A DNA stretch of 64,000 bases from the NCBI GenBank assembly GCA_016706595.1, contig JADJJH010000001.1:880593-944592 (forward strand), written 5' to 3'. Source of the DNA: Bacteroidota bacterium. GTDB lineage: Bacteria; Bacteroidota; Bacteroidia; Chitinophagales; Chitinophagaceae. Of the stretch, positions 18,072 to 26,039 are shown one piece after another; position 1 is the first letter of the stretch; each line of letters starts with the position of its first letter. The translations under genes were made by a program, and so were the position numbers. The notes beneath the pieces are model-generated. The model was given only the letters and a program-made list of their open reading frames with translations. It was not told the DNA's origin and made no database searches.

Positions 18072-19331
18072 ATGTTACAAGTATTTTTTCAGAATTGTAA
18101 GATGGCTTTAGAGGAATTACGCATGAATAAATTGCGTACCTTCTTATCATTACTCGGTGTCACCATCGGCGTATTCTGCATCATCAGTGTATTAACTGTG
18201 TTTGATAGTTTGCAAAGTAATATCCAAAACAGCATGCAAACCTTAGGTAGTAATGTTTTGTATATCGGTAAATTTCCATGGATACCCGAAGAGTCGGGCG
18301 AATACCCCATGTGGAAATATAAAGCTCGACCGGTGTGCAATGCTAATGAATTAGACGCCATTCAAAAACAAGTGAGTAAGGCTTCTTATGCAGCCATTTC
18401 GTATTCAGACGACCCGGCTAATTTTGATTATAATGGGAATGAAACTAAAGGCGTTGGCATTTTTGCGGTAACCTACGAGTTCAATAAACTTCAGCCTATT
18501 GAAATGAATGAAGGTCGCTATTTTTCATTGAATGAAATGAATGGCAAGCAAAGTAATGGTATGGTATTAGGCGCAACGGTAGCTGGCGAACTTTTTGGAA
18601 ATAATATTTCACCGATTGGCAAACACCTTGAAATACGAGGCAAACCTTTTCAGATTATTGGTGTGATGAAAAAACAAGGCAAAACAATTACCGGGTTCAA
18701 TTTTGATGGAAGTGCTATTATCTCGTATCATTTTTTATCGACGCTAAAAAATATAGACCAAACAGGCAATGGTTTCACCGACCCTATGATGATGGTCAAA
18801 GCAAGAAGAAATGCCTCGTTGGAGGAAATGAAATATGAAATAAAATCGGTACTACGAGCACAACGAAAATTACGACCTGGAGAGCCTGATAATTTTTCGT
18901 TCAATCAATTAGATACTATTCAAAATAGCATTAAAGACATTTTTGCCAACTTTAATATTTTTGGTTGGATCATTGGTTTCTTTTCATTGATAGTAGGCAG
19001 TTTTGGTATTGCCAATATCATGTTTGTTTCGGTGAAAGAACGAACTAAATTTATTGGATTAAAAAAGGCTATCGGTGCACGAAAGTTTAGCATCCTTTCT
19101 GAATTCTTAATCGAATCTATTTTACTTTGTTTATTTGGTGGATTAATTGGAATCGTTTTGGTGATGATACTTTCTAAACTATTGAGCGGACCACTTGGGT
19201 TTCCGGTTTCTTTATCGATGAACAATTTTATTTTAGGCATTAGTATTAGTGTCATCGTTGGCATTATTGCAGGATATATTCCGGCGAAACGCGCTGCTAA
19301 TATGGATCCGGTGGTGGCCATACGGAGTTAA
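18072..19331 (+). CDS. ABC transporter permease, MacB/FtsX type
   Basis: The 419-residue protein has the MacB-like layout: one N-terminal membrane helix (about 20-45, after ALEELRMNKLRTFLSLLGVTI), a periplasmic MacB_PCD domain (about 50-265), then a C-terminal FtsX domain with three membrane helices (about 295-415) and the motif AIGARKFSILSEFLIES. It ends in the usual RAANMDPVVAIRS. No ATPase lies next to it; it needs a separate LolD/MacB-type ATPase. It is likely involved in efflux or mechanotransmission in the envelope. Confidence 0.92.
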   Translation: MLQVFFQNCKMALEELRMNKLRTFLSLLGVTIGVFCIISVLTVFDSLQSNIQNSMQTLGSNVLYIGKFPWIPEESGEYPMWKYKARPVCNANELDAIQKQVSKASYAAISYSDDPANFDYNGNETKGVGIFAVTYEFNKLQPIEMNEGRYFSLNEMNGKQSNGMVLGATVAGELFGNNISPIGKHLEIRGKPFQIIGVMKKQGKTITGFNFDGSAIISYHFLSTLKNIDQTGNGFTDPMMMVKARRNASLEEMKYEIKSVLRAQRKLRPGEPDNFSFNQLDTIQNSIKDIFANFNIFGWIIGFFSLIVGSFGIANIMFVSVKERTKFIGLKKAIGARKFSILSEFLIESILLCLFGGLIGIVLVMILSKLLSGPLGFPVSLSMNNFILGISISVIVGIIAGYIPAKRAANMDPVVAIRS

Positions 19332-19349
19332 GGTTAAGGGTAAGTAAGG

Positions 19350-19472
19350 TTCTCGAATTGGTTACCGAGGTTCTCGAACTGGTGACTGAGGCTTCTCGAA
19401 CTGGTGACTGAGGATTCTCGAACTGGTGACTGAGGCTTCTCGAACTGGTGACTGAGGATTCTCGAAGTCACC
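19350..19472 (+). repeat. 22-bp tandem array ending in a hairpin
   Basis: Four near-identical 22-bp units at 19371, 19393, 19415 and 19437 read TTCTCGAACTGGTGACTGAG followed by GC or GA alternately. A variant 21-bp unit at 19350 and a partial unit at 19459 flank them. The last units form GGTGACT (19447-19453) opposite AGTCACC (19466-19472). It lies in the 310-bp gap between the MacB-like gene and gmhA. No T-run follows, so it is not an obvious terminator. Confidence 0.85.
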
Positions 19473-19613
19473 GCATAGAAATGAGAAGCAGCGTTAAGAG
19501 GATTGGTGTTAGGTGTTAAGAGGCCGCACAGATATTTTTCTTAGTCACTCATATAAAGGACCCTAGCTTTTTGTTGTGTTGGAAAAACCCAAGCGACTGA
19601 AGCCGATTTTCTT

Positions 19614-19621
19614 TACATTTG
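19614..19621 (+). promoter_or_regulatory. TAnnTTTG promoter element before gmhA
   Basis: TACATTTG matches the consensus exactly, 20 bases before the ATG at 19642. It decides against the upstream TTG at 19576. Confidence 0.5.
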
Positions 19622-19641
19622 TGAGCCGTAAAAAAACAAGT

Positions 19642-20226
19642 ATGAGTGAAAAAATAAAAGCTATTATCGCTAGTTCTATACAAACCAAACAACAGCTTCT
19701 CGAAAATAACGAAATCATTGATCGGCTTGAATTATGTGCCAACATGGTTACCGGAGCATTTAAAGCAGGCAAAAAAGTTTTGTTTTGTGGAAATGGTGGA
19801 AGCGCCGCCGACGCGCAACATTTAGCCGCTGAATTTAGCGGACGATTTTATACCGATCGTGATGCTCTTCCTGCTGAAGCGCTGCATTGCAATACCTCGT
19901 ACCTAACCGCAGTAGCCAATGACTATAGTTACGATGTGGTATATGCACGCATGATAAATGGAATTGGCAATGCAGGCGATGTATTAATCGGACTATCAAC
20001 TAGCGGAAACTCAAAAAACATTGTAGAAGCATTTAAAACCGCAAAACTTAAAGGTATGATTACGGTTGCCCTTACCGGCGAAAGTGGAGGCATGATGAAA
20101 AATATGAGCGACTATTTATTTAATGTGCCATCCAATGATACGCCGCGAATACAAGAATCGCATATCATGTTAGGTCATATCATTTGTCAATTGGTTGAAG
20201 AAAAATACTTTGGCCATGGAGCATAA
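19642..20226 (+). CDS. gmhA: Sedoheptulose 7-phosphate isomerase (GmhA)
   Basis: GmhA converts sedoheptulose 7-phosphate to D-glycero-D-manno-heptose 7-phosphate, the first step of nucleotide-activated heptose synthesis. The 194-aa SIS-domain protein has FCGNGGSAADAQHLAAEF near residue 50, the phosphate loop STSGNSKNI near 117, and RIQESHIMLGHIICQLVE at the end with the metal/catalytic Glu and His. It is the first gene of a three-gene heptose operon and overlaps the next gene by 11 bp. Confidence 0.94.
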   Translation: MSEKIKAIIASSIQTKQQLLENNEIIDRLELCANMVTGAFKAGKKVLFCGNGGSAADAQHLAAEFSGRFYTDRDALPAEALHCNTSYLTAVANDYSYDVVYARMINGIGNAGDVLIGLSTSGNSKNIVEAFKTAKLKGMITVALTGESGGMMKNMSDYLFNVPSNDTPRIQESHIMLGHIICQLVEEKYFGHGA

Positions 20227-20935
20227 GGATTGCATCATCCTTGCCGGTGGAATGGGTACAAGATTACAATCTGTGGTAGCCGACAAACCTAAATGTTTAG
20301 CCGAAGTAAACGGAAAACCTTTTTTGTATTATATCTGTCAACACCTTAGCAAATTTCATTTTTGTAAAATTGTTTTTTCGGTTGGCTACTTAAAAGAAAT
20401 GGTGATAGATTATGTGATGAATCATCGTGATGAATTTCCTTTTGCTTTTGATTTTGCCGAAGAGACTGAACCTTTAGGAACCGGTGGCGCTATATTACAT
20501 GCCATGCCTTATACCAATACCGAAGATATTTTTGTAGTGAATGGCGATACATTTTTTGATGTGGATTTGGACGCGATGTTGCAATTTCAACAAACCAAAA
20601 TGGCCGATTGTACACTCGCACTAAAGCCTATGAAAAAGGCCGATCGCTATGGATTGGTACAAATCAACGAACAAGAAATGATCACCGGCTTTCAAGAAAA
20701 GCAAATTGGTAGTTCAGGACTAATCAATGGTGGTGTGTATTGTATTTATAAAAACTCATTTTTAAATATCCCTTTCGAAAAAAAATTCTCGTTTGAAAAA
20801 GATTATCTCGAGAAATTTATACTCGAACGCGAAATGGTTGGCTTTGTGCAGGATAAATATTTTATTGATATCGGCATTCCTGAAGACTACCAAAAAGCAC
20901 AAAATGAAATACCTGCTTTATTTAATGAGTATTAA
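20216..20935 (+). CDS. Nucleotidyltransferase, heptose 1-phosphate (HddC-like)
   Basis: The 239-residue sugar-phosphate nucleotidyltransferase has the N-terminal signature ILAGGMGTRL followed by KPKCLAEVNGKPFL, the VNGDTFFDVD metal strand near residue 110 and a C-terminal FIDIGIPEDYQKAQ. Its place between gmhA and a GmhB-like phosphatase suggests it activates D-glycero-alpha-D-manno-heptose 1-phosphate with GTP, as HddC does. The nucleotide preference cannot be read from sequence. The ATG at 20216 is used; the TTG at 20195 would overlap gmhA further. Confidence 0.88.
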   Translation: MEHKDCIILAGGMGTRLQSVVADKPKCLAEVNGKPFLYYICQHLSKFHFCKIVFSVGYLKEMVIDYVMNHRDEFPFAFDFAEETEPLGTGGAILHAMPYTNTEDIFVVNGDTFFDVDLDAMLQFQQTKMADCTLALKPMKKADRYGLVQINEQEMITGFQEKQIGSSGLINGGVYCIYKNSFLNIPFEKKFSFEKDYLEKFILEREMVGFVQDKYFIDIGIPEDYQKAQNEIPALFNEY

Positions 20936-20952
20936 AGTCAACACCCAATGCA

Positions 20953-21498
20953 ATGAAATTCACACAACAGATTGACAAAACCTGGACGCTCTTCTTGGAT
21001 CGAGACGGCGTAATTAATCACGAAAAAAATCAAGATTATATCCGCAGTGCAGAAGAATTTGTATTTTATGATAACGCTTTAGAGGCATTGGAAATCTTTG
21101 CCCATAAATTTGGGTTGATTTGCATCGTAACCAACCAAAGAGGCATTGGAAAAGGTTGGATGAGCGAAGATGATTTACACAATATTCATCAATGTATGAT
21201 TCGTGAAGTTGAGGAGGCAGGTGGCAGAATCGATAAAATTTATTTTGCTCCGGATCTCGATTCAGACGCCCCACATCGAAAACCAAATATCGGCATGGGC
21301 TTACAAGCTCAACACGATTTTCCTGAAATTGATTTTAAAAAAAGTATTATGGTAGGCAATAATTTGAGTGATATGGAATTTGGCAAACGCTTAGGCATGA
21401 AAACTGTTTATGTAGAAACTACAAAACCCATACTTGAACCAAATGCACTTATTAATTTAAAAACCAATGATTTATACGAGTTTTCACAATTACTTTAA
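20953..21498 (+). CDS. gmhB: HAD-IIIA phosphatase, GmhB-like (heptose bisphosphatase)
   Basis: The 181-aa HAD-IIIA enzyme is expected to remove the 7-phosphate from heptose 1,7-bisphosphate. HAD motifs: FLDRDGVIN (motif I, near residue 15), VTNQRGIGKG (motif II, near 58), RKPNIGMG (near 112) and MVGNNLSDMEFG (motif IV). Typical GmhB has a zinc loop with three cysteines and a histidine before RKP. Here that segment reads YFAPDLDSDAPHRKP and has no cysteine, so it is a zinc-free variant or has a related but different substrate. It follows HddC-like by 17 bp. Confidence 0.88.
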   Translation: MKFTQQIDKTWTLFLDRDGVINHEKNQDYIRSAEEFVFYDNALEALEIFAHKFGLICIVTNQRGIGKGWMSEDDLHNIHQCMIREVEEAGGRIDKIYFAPDLDSDAPHRKPNIGMGLQAQHDFPEIDFKKSIMVGNNLSDMEFGKRLGMKTVYVETTKPILEPNALINLKTNDLYEFSQLL

Positions 21499-21502
21499 TG
21501 CC

Positions 21503-22021
21503 TTATTCTGAAGGAGGAAAATTCTTAAGTTTTTTAATCACTTCCGTCTCAAGTTGCTTTTTATAGTTCACTACTTTCTTTTGCAACACCTTGTTAGATG
21601 CACCCAAAATTTGTAATGCCAAAATGCCCGCATTTTTTGCCGCATTCAAAGCAACGGTGGCAACCGGTACTCCATTGGGCATTTGCAAAATTGAAAGTAT
21701 CGAATCCCAACCATCAACTGAGTTGCTCGATTTAACCGGAACGCCAATAACTGGCAAGGGTGTTATACTGGCAACCATACCCGGAAGATGTGCTGCCCCA
21801 CCCGCTCCGGCAATGACAACTTGTATACCACGAGCGGCTGCAGTTTGCGCATACTCCATCATACGTTTGGGTGTTCGATGGGCAGATACAATAGTGCATT
21901 CATGCTCAATACCTTGAGAACTTAAAAAATCTGAAGCATCTTTCATGACTTTCCAGTCACTATCACTTCCCATTATAATTCCTACTACAGGCTTTTTACC
22001 TGCAATTGTTGTTTTACCCAT
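21503..22021 (-). CDS. purE: N5-carboxyaminoimidazole ribonucleotide mutase
   Basis: PurE moves the carboxylate of N5-CAIR to C4 in purine synthesis. The 172-aa class I protein has GIIMGSDSDWKVMKDA near residue 15, IVSAHRTPKRMMEYA near 45 and GAGGAAHLPGMVAS near 75, with the catalytic His in the HLPG segment. The ATG at 22021 gives MGKTTIAGKK. It overlaps the 3' end of purK by 37 bp, so translation is likely coupled. The long open frame upstream lies inside purK. Confidence 0.95.
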   Translation of the reverse strand: MGKTTIAGKKPVVGIIMGSDSDWKVMKDASDFLSSQGIEHECTIVSAHRTPKRMMEYAQTAAARGIQVVIAGAGGAAHLPGMVASITPLPVIGVPVKSSNSVDGWDSILSILQMPNGVPVATVALNAAKNAGILALQILGASNKVLQKKVVNYKKQLETEVIKKLKNFPPSE

Positions 22022-23145
22022 AAGGCTATTTTTTTTGCTTCTTCTAATGATTGATTTGTAACGGTTACATGTCCCATTTTGCGAAATGGCTTTGTGAGTT
22101 TCTTGCCATAAATATGCACATGTACACCTTCTTTTGCCATACACACTTCAATATTTTCATAAAACACATCGCCGGTATAACCTTCTGCGCCTAATAAATT
22201 TACCATGGCCGATGGAATCTTAACCATGGTACTTCCTAAAGGCAAATTCAAAATGCCACGAATATGCTGTTCGTATTGAGAGGTCTCGCTGCTTTCAATC
22301 GTTTGATGTCCGCTGTTATGTGCACGAGGCGCTACTTCATTAATTAATAATTGATCATTTACATCTATAAAAAATTCTACCGCTAACAATCCGCAGATAT
22401 TTAATTTTTCAATTAAGGCTTTAGCAATTTCTTTGGCTTGGTTAATAATTTGCTCATTGGGCACCACCGGGTACAATAATAAATCGAGCATATTAGCACC
22501 TTCTACAAAATCCATAGCCACGGCATCAAAACAAACTACTTGACCATTTGCATTTCGTGCCGCAATGATGGCAATTTCCATTTGCAAATTCACTGCATCT
22601 TCAATTACACATTCGGTATCCATCAATGCACTAAGATCTTCGGTTGATTTCACAATCAAAACGCCTTTCCCATCGTAGCCATCTCTTCTACTTTTTTGCA
22701 CAAATGGAATCGATATAACACCGCTTTCTAATGCCGACAACACTTCTGATTTATTTGCATACAACATAAAATCAGAAGTAGGAAAATCATGGGTACGAAA
22801 GAACATTTTTTGCGAGCCCTTATCTTTTATAATGGCCAATGCTTCAGGGTCGGGATGAACCAGAACACCCTCGTTTTTCAATTGGATGAGAGCATCCACA
22901 TTTACGTGTTCAATTTCAATGGTAAGTACATCGCAATCTTTTCCAAATTGATAAACCGTATCAAAATCGTTTAAGCTGCCTATATGAAATTCATCACAAG
23001 CTAAACGTGATGGTGCTTGCGAATCAGCATCTAATACCTTAGTATAAATATCCCAAGTTCTAGTGCATTGTAATAACATCTTACCTAACTGTCCGCCCCC
23101 TAAAATGCCAAGTTTCTTCTTAGTAGAAAAAAAAGATGTATTCAT
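21985..23145 (-). CDS. purK: 5-(carboxyamino)imidazole ribonucleotide synthase
   Basis: PurK carboxylates AIR to N5-CAIR using ATP and bicarbonate, giving the substrate for PurE encoded next to it. The 386-aa ATP-grasp enzyme has LGILGGGQLGKML near residue 12, the pre-ATP-grasp fold, KSRRDGYDGKGV near 150 and the metal-binding NEVAPRAHNSGH near 268. It is the first gene of the purK-purE pair. Upstream is a 600-bp gap filled by a 66-bp repeat array. Confidence 0.95.
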   Translation of the reverse strand: MNTSFFSTKKKLGILGGGQLGKMLLQCTRTWDIYTKVLDADSQAPSRLACDEFHIGSLNDFDTVYQFGKDCDVLTIEIEHVNVDALIQLKNEGVLVHPDPEALAIIKDKGSQKMFFRTHDFPTSDFMLYANKSEVLSALESGVISIPFVQKSRRDGYDGKGVLIVKSTEDLSALMDTECVIEDAVNLQMEIAIIAARNANGQVVCFDAVAMDFVEGANMLDLLLYPVVPNEQIINQAKEIAKALIEKLNICGLLAVEFFIDVNDQLLINEVAPRAHNSGHQTIESSETSQYEQHIRGILNLPLGSTMVKIPSAMVNLLGAEGYTGDVFYENIEVCMAKEGVHVHIYGKKLTKPFRKMGHVTVTNQSLEEAKKIALWVKQQLQVKSL

Positions 23146-23154
23146 AATTGCGGG

Positions 23155-23162
23155 TAAAGATA
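23155..23162 (-). promoter_or_regulatory. Promoter-like element before purK
   Basis: TATCTTTA on the minus strand (one mismatch to TAnnTTTG) lies 9 bases before the purK start and downstream of the repeat array. Confidence 0.4.
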
Positions 23163-23224
23163 AGGAATTGATGAGAGATTGTTAGATGAGTGATAAGAGA
23201 GTTGTGATAGTTTTTTTTACAATG

Positions 23225-23705
23225 GCTACCTTCGAGAGCCTCAGGCAGCGGGATTCTGCTCAATTTGTGAATATCTTCATAGCATGATTTGCTGCCTTCG
23301 AGAGCCTCAGGCAGCGGGATTCTGCATCAATTTCCTGTGATCTGCTGCCTTCGAGAGCCTAGAGCGGGATTCTGCACCACTGAATTTCCTTTCATGATTT
23401 GCTGCCTTCGAGTGCCTCAGGCAGCGGGATTCTGCATCATACATGAATATCTTCCTTTCATGATTTGCTGCCTTCGAGAGCCTCAGGCAGCGGGATTCTG
23501 CATCATACATGAATATTTTCCTAACATGATCTGCTGCCTTCGAGAGCCTCAGGCAGCGGGATTCTGCACCATACATGAATATTTTCCTAACATGATCTGC
23601 TGCCTTCGAGAGCCTCAGGCAGCGGGATTCTGCACCATACATGAATATCTTCCTTACATGATTTGCTGCCTTCGAGAGCCTCAGGCAGCGGGATTCTGCT
23701 CAATT
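23225..23705. repeat. 66-bp tandem hairpin array, eight units
   Basis: Units start at 23225, 23291, 23344, 23401, 23467, 23533, 23599 and 23665. The period is 66 bp except for two shortened units (53 and 57 bp). Each unit has a strongly conserved half of about 36 bp in which GCTGCCT pairs with AGGCAGC, followed by CGGGATTCTGC, and a half of about 30 bp (ATACATGAATAT, then TTCCT, then ACATGAT) that is also conserved. It fills the gap between plsX and purK, both minus strand. The 22-codon period keeps several frames open, so long but meaningless ORFs appear on both strands. Confidence 0.95.
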
Positions 23706-23745
23706 CGCAAATCCAACCTAACATCTGACTCCAAACATCTAATCC

Positions 23746-24690
23746 CTAACTAATTTCTTCAACAAAAAGATTTTCCATTTTCTTACACATATCAGTCATT
23801 ACCATTTTACGACCTAATTCAAGCATACCTGAAAAGGATACAGAGTTTGAAACACCATGACCAACAACAACGGGTTTTTTAATCCCTAATACCGGAACGC
23901 CGGCATATAAACGATGATTAAATTTATCGAGGAACTCACTTTCAACATTCCCCTTCACGCGAATCACATCGTATAATGATTCAGCGAATTTCAATACAAT
24001 ATTACCGGTAAAACCATCAGTAATAACAATGTCCACATCATTTTCCAAAAGGTCGCGACCTTCAATATTTCCTTTGAAATTAATGTTGCTATTCTCTTTC
24101 ATCAAGGTATAGGCCGACTGGGCTAATAAATTACCCTTGCCCTCTTCTTCGCCAATATTTAATAAAGCAACTTTAGGATTTTCTTTTCCTAAAATCTCAT
24201 GCATATAAAAACTACCTAACATCGCAAACTGATTCAGATATTCAGGCTTGCAATCGGCATTAATACCAATATCCAACATCAAATTATAACTTCCATCTAA
24301 CTGAGGTACAGGTGTTGGAATTGAAGGACGTAATAAGCCTTCGATTGTTTTTATCATATGAGAGGCTCCAACCAACATCACTCCGGTATTACCTGCACTT
24401 GAAAAGGCATCTATTTCACCTTTGGCTAATAAACCAAAGCCAACTACCATAGCCGAAGTAGGTTTTTCCTTCATCGCCTTAATTGGATGCTCGTGCATTC
24501 CAATTTCATTTTCGGTAGGTAAAATAGTAACCGGCATGTTTTCAAATCCTGGCAAACCTGCTTCAATAGCGGATTTGTCACCTAGTAAAACTAAATGACA
24601 ATCACTATATTTATGCAGAAAATCAATTACGCCCAAGCATGCTTGCTCAGGTGCGTAATCTCCACCCATCATATCTAAGCCTATTCGCAT
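23746..24690 (-). CDS. plsX: Phosphate acyltransferase PlsX
   Basis: PlsX makes acyl-phosphate from acyl-ACP for phospholipid synthesis. The 314-aa protein starts MRIGLDMMGGDYAPE and has the family segments SAGNTGVMLVGA near 95, LDIGINADCKPEYL near 145 and DGFTGNIVLKFAE near 225. It is the last gene of the conserved yceD-rpmF-plsX operon, 18 bp after rpmF. A typical downstream fabH is not present; the repeat array follows instead. Confidence 0.95.
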   Translation of the reverse strand: MRIGLDMMGGDYAPEQACLGVIDFLHKYSDCHLVLLGDKSAIEAGLPGFENMPVTILPTENEIGMHEHPIKAMKEKPTSAMVVGFGLLAKGEIDAFSSAGNTGVMLVGASHMIKTIEGLLRPSIPTPVPQLDGSYNLMLDIGINADCKPEYLNQFAMLGSFYMHEILGKENPKVALLNIGEEEGKGNLLAQSAYTLMKENSNINFKGNIEGRDLLENDVDIVITDGFTGNIVLKFAESLYDVIRVKGNVESEFLDKFNHRLYAGVPVLGIKKPVVVGHGVSNSVSFSGMLELGRKMVMTDMCKKMENLFVEEIS

Positions 24691-24708
24691 CTCGACTAGG
24701 TTTATGAT

Positions 24709-24930
24709 TTATGATTCGGTATTATCTTCTTCAGGTGCAACTTCTTTCACTGCTTTTTCTAATACTACGCGGCCTTTGTAGTATAATTTGTTTTCAGACC
24801 AATGTGCACGATGACGCATATGCATTTCACCGGTGGTTTTATCGGTACTTAAGGTATCGATAGTAGCCTTATAGTGCGTACGACGCTTTGCGCTTCGTTG
24901 TTGCGAGTGTCTGCGTTTTGGATTAGGCAT
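24709..24930 (-). CDS. rpmF: 50S ribosomal protein L32
   Basis: The 73-residue basic protein starts MPNPKRRHSQQRSAKRRTHY, the conserved L32 N-terminus, with HRAHWSENKLYYKGR toward the end. The zinc-binding cysteines of C+ L32 proteins are absent, so this is a zinc-independent form. The C-terminal tail is acidic. It sits between yceD and plsX, the conserved order linking ribosome and lipid synthesis. Confidence 0.96.
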   Translation of the reverse strand: MPNPKRRHSQQRSAKRRTHYKATIDTLSTDKTTGEMHMRHRAHWSENKLYYKGRVVLEKAVKEVAPEEDNTES

Positions 24931-24935
24931 TTTGC

Positions 24936-25472
24936 TTAATTTTTATTGTTTAATTTATTTAAATCTTCCCATAAGGTATGAGAAGTTTCGCTTTGTTTTT
25001 GTTTACTTAAAAAATCCAATACTATCGGATTACAAGTACTTTTCCCTTCGACATCATCCGGATGAATATGCTGTATCGGCACACTTAACACAATGAATTC
25101 GTAAATCCAAGGTGCTACATCCAATATGCTTTCCGATCGTCCTAAATAGGCTACCTCAGCATCATCTTCGGCTTGCTTGGCTACTTCTGCATCATCAATC
25201 ACCTTCACTAATAGCTCAAACTCATCCCAAATCGTCATCTCATAATCATCCCCACATCGGTCGCACATAATCGTTACTTTCCCGTTGATATAAAATTTCA
25301 ACAAAAAAGTTGATTGCTTTTTATCCAATAATAACTTCACTTCGATGTGAGCATTATTGAATTCAGGCTTTACAAATGGCTCAAAGAAACTATCTGTAAT
25401 AGTGTAATTGAACTCATGCTCACCGGGCTTGAGACCAACAAACGCAATTTCAAATTCCCGGTTATGTTTCAT
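24936..25472 (-). CDS. DUF177 family protein (YceD-like)
   Basis: The 178-residue DUF177 protein has the CDRCGDDYEM zinc-ribbon-like segment near residue 72 and, near the C-terminus, the DDVEGKSTCNPIVLDFL segment. YceD homologues sit before rpmF across bacteria and are linked to 23S rRNA accumulation and ribosome assembly. It starts the yceD-rpmF-plsX operon and ends 5 bp before rpmF. Confidence 0.92.
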   Translation of the reverse strand: MKHNREFEIAFVGLKPGEHEFNYTITDSFFEPFVKPEFNNAHIEVKLLLDKKQSTFLLKFYINGKVTIMCDRCGDDYEMTIWDEFELLVKVIDDAEVAKQAEDDAEVAYLGRSESILDVAPWIYEFIVLSVPIQHIHPDDVEGKSTCNPIVLDFLSKQKQSETSHTLWEDLNKLNNKN

Positions 25473-25494
25473 CCTACACTTTTTACAGGGCTGC

Positions 25495-25502
25495 GAAAGT
25501 AA
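25495..25502 (-). promoter_or_regulatory. Promoter-like element before the yceD-rpmF-plsX operon
   Basis: TACTTTCG on the minus strand (one mismatch to TAnnTTTG) lies 22 bases before the DUF177 start. Confidence 0.35.
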
Positions 25503-25614
25503 TGACTTTTTTGTAAAAACAAGCGAAATGATAACGAAAAAGTGTAATATAAAGCCGCTTTCACAACTTACTTACACCCTATCTGTATTATTTGATTGCT
25601 ATTTGAAGCATATT

Positions 25615-25713
25615 CCTGCCTTACGCTTCAATCTGTCCGCTTCTCAAATTGAAAACTTTCATTGAAAATATTTCCTCGAGCGGAACAGGATTTTCACTAC
25701 AGTCAGGGCTAGG
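25615..25713 (-). repeat. Dispersed structured element, family F2, degenerate copy e
   Basis: On the minus strand this reads CTGTAGTGAAAATCCTG at one end and ATTGAAGCGTAAGGCAGG at the other. It aligns with GTAGCGAAAATC and ATTGAAGCGTAAAGCCCGG of the copy at 38864-38935. It lies in the gene-free 25473-26039 gap. Confidence 0.5.
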
Positions 25714-25733
25714 TATTTGCCTCACCTCAAACT

Positions 25734-25802
25734 TTTTTTGAATCAGCAAAACTAAGTTTATCGTATAATTTTTTGAATCAGCAAAACTAAGTTTATCGTA
25801 TA
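25734..25802 (+). repeat. Perfect 34-bp tandem duplication
   Basis: Two identical 34-bp copies (25734-25767 and 25769-25802) are separated by one base. Each reads TTTTTTGAATCAGC and continues to AAGTTTATCGTATA. It looks like a recent local duplication in the gap before sucD. Confidence 0.9.
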
Positions 25803-25840
25803 CCTAATTATTGCTAAAGCATGTACTTGCTATTTGTATT

Positions 25841-25933
25841 GCGGCAATCCCGTTAGAAGCATAGGGATAGCGGAAAGCCCAAAGCCTCGACGAAGGAGAT
25901 GCAAGGACTTGCAGCGAATAGCGTGTATGCCGC
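25841..25933 (+). repeat. Dispersed structured element, family F2, copy a
   Basis: It is closed by GCGGCA (25841) and TGCCGC (25928-25933). Inside are GGGATAGCGGAAAGCCC, a variable CTCGACGAAGGAG part, and GCAGCGAATAGCGTG. Related copies are at 25615, 38864, 49741 and 60229. Confidence 0.65.
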
Positions 25934-26005
25934 CCTCAAAATAATGCCTTTCATTATTTTTAGTAAATCATTTAATTAGTACTTTTTACTTTCTACTTTA
26001 CAATA

Positions 26006-26013
26006 TACATTTG
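26006..26013 (+). promoter_or_regulatory. TAnnTTTG promoter element before sucD
   Basis: TACATTTG matches the consensus exactly, 26 bases before the ATG. Confidence 0.5.
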
Positions 26014-26039
26014 CACCCTCAAAAAAATGATATACAGAC

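Noticed and set aside
23225..23705. CRISPR array (36-bp repeats, 30-bp spacers)
   Set aside because: The would-be spacers are nearly identical and no cas gene is nearby. This is a tandem repeat.
23289..23753. Open frames on both strands in the 66-bp array
   Set aside because: They exist only because the period is a multiple of three. They have no start signals and encode pure 22-residue repeats in several frames.
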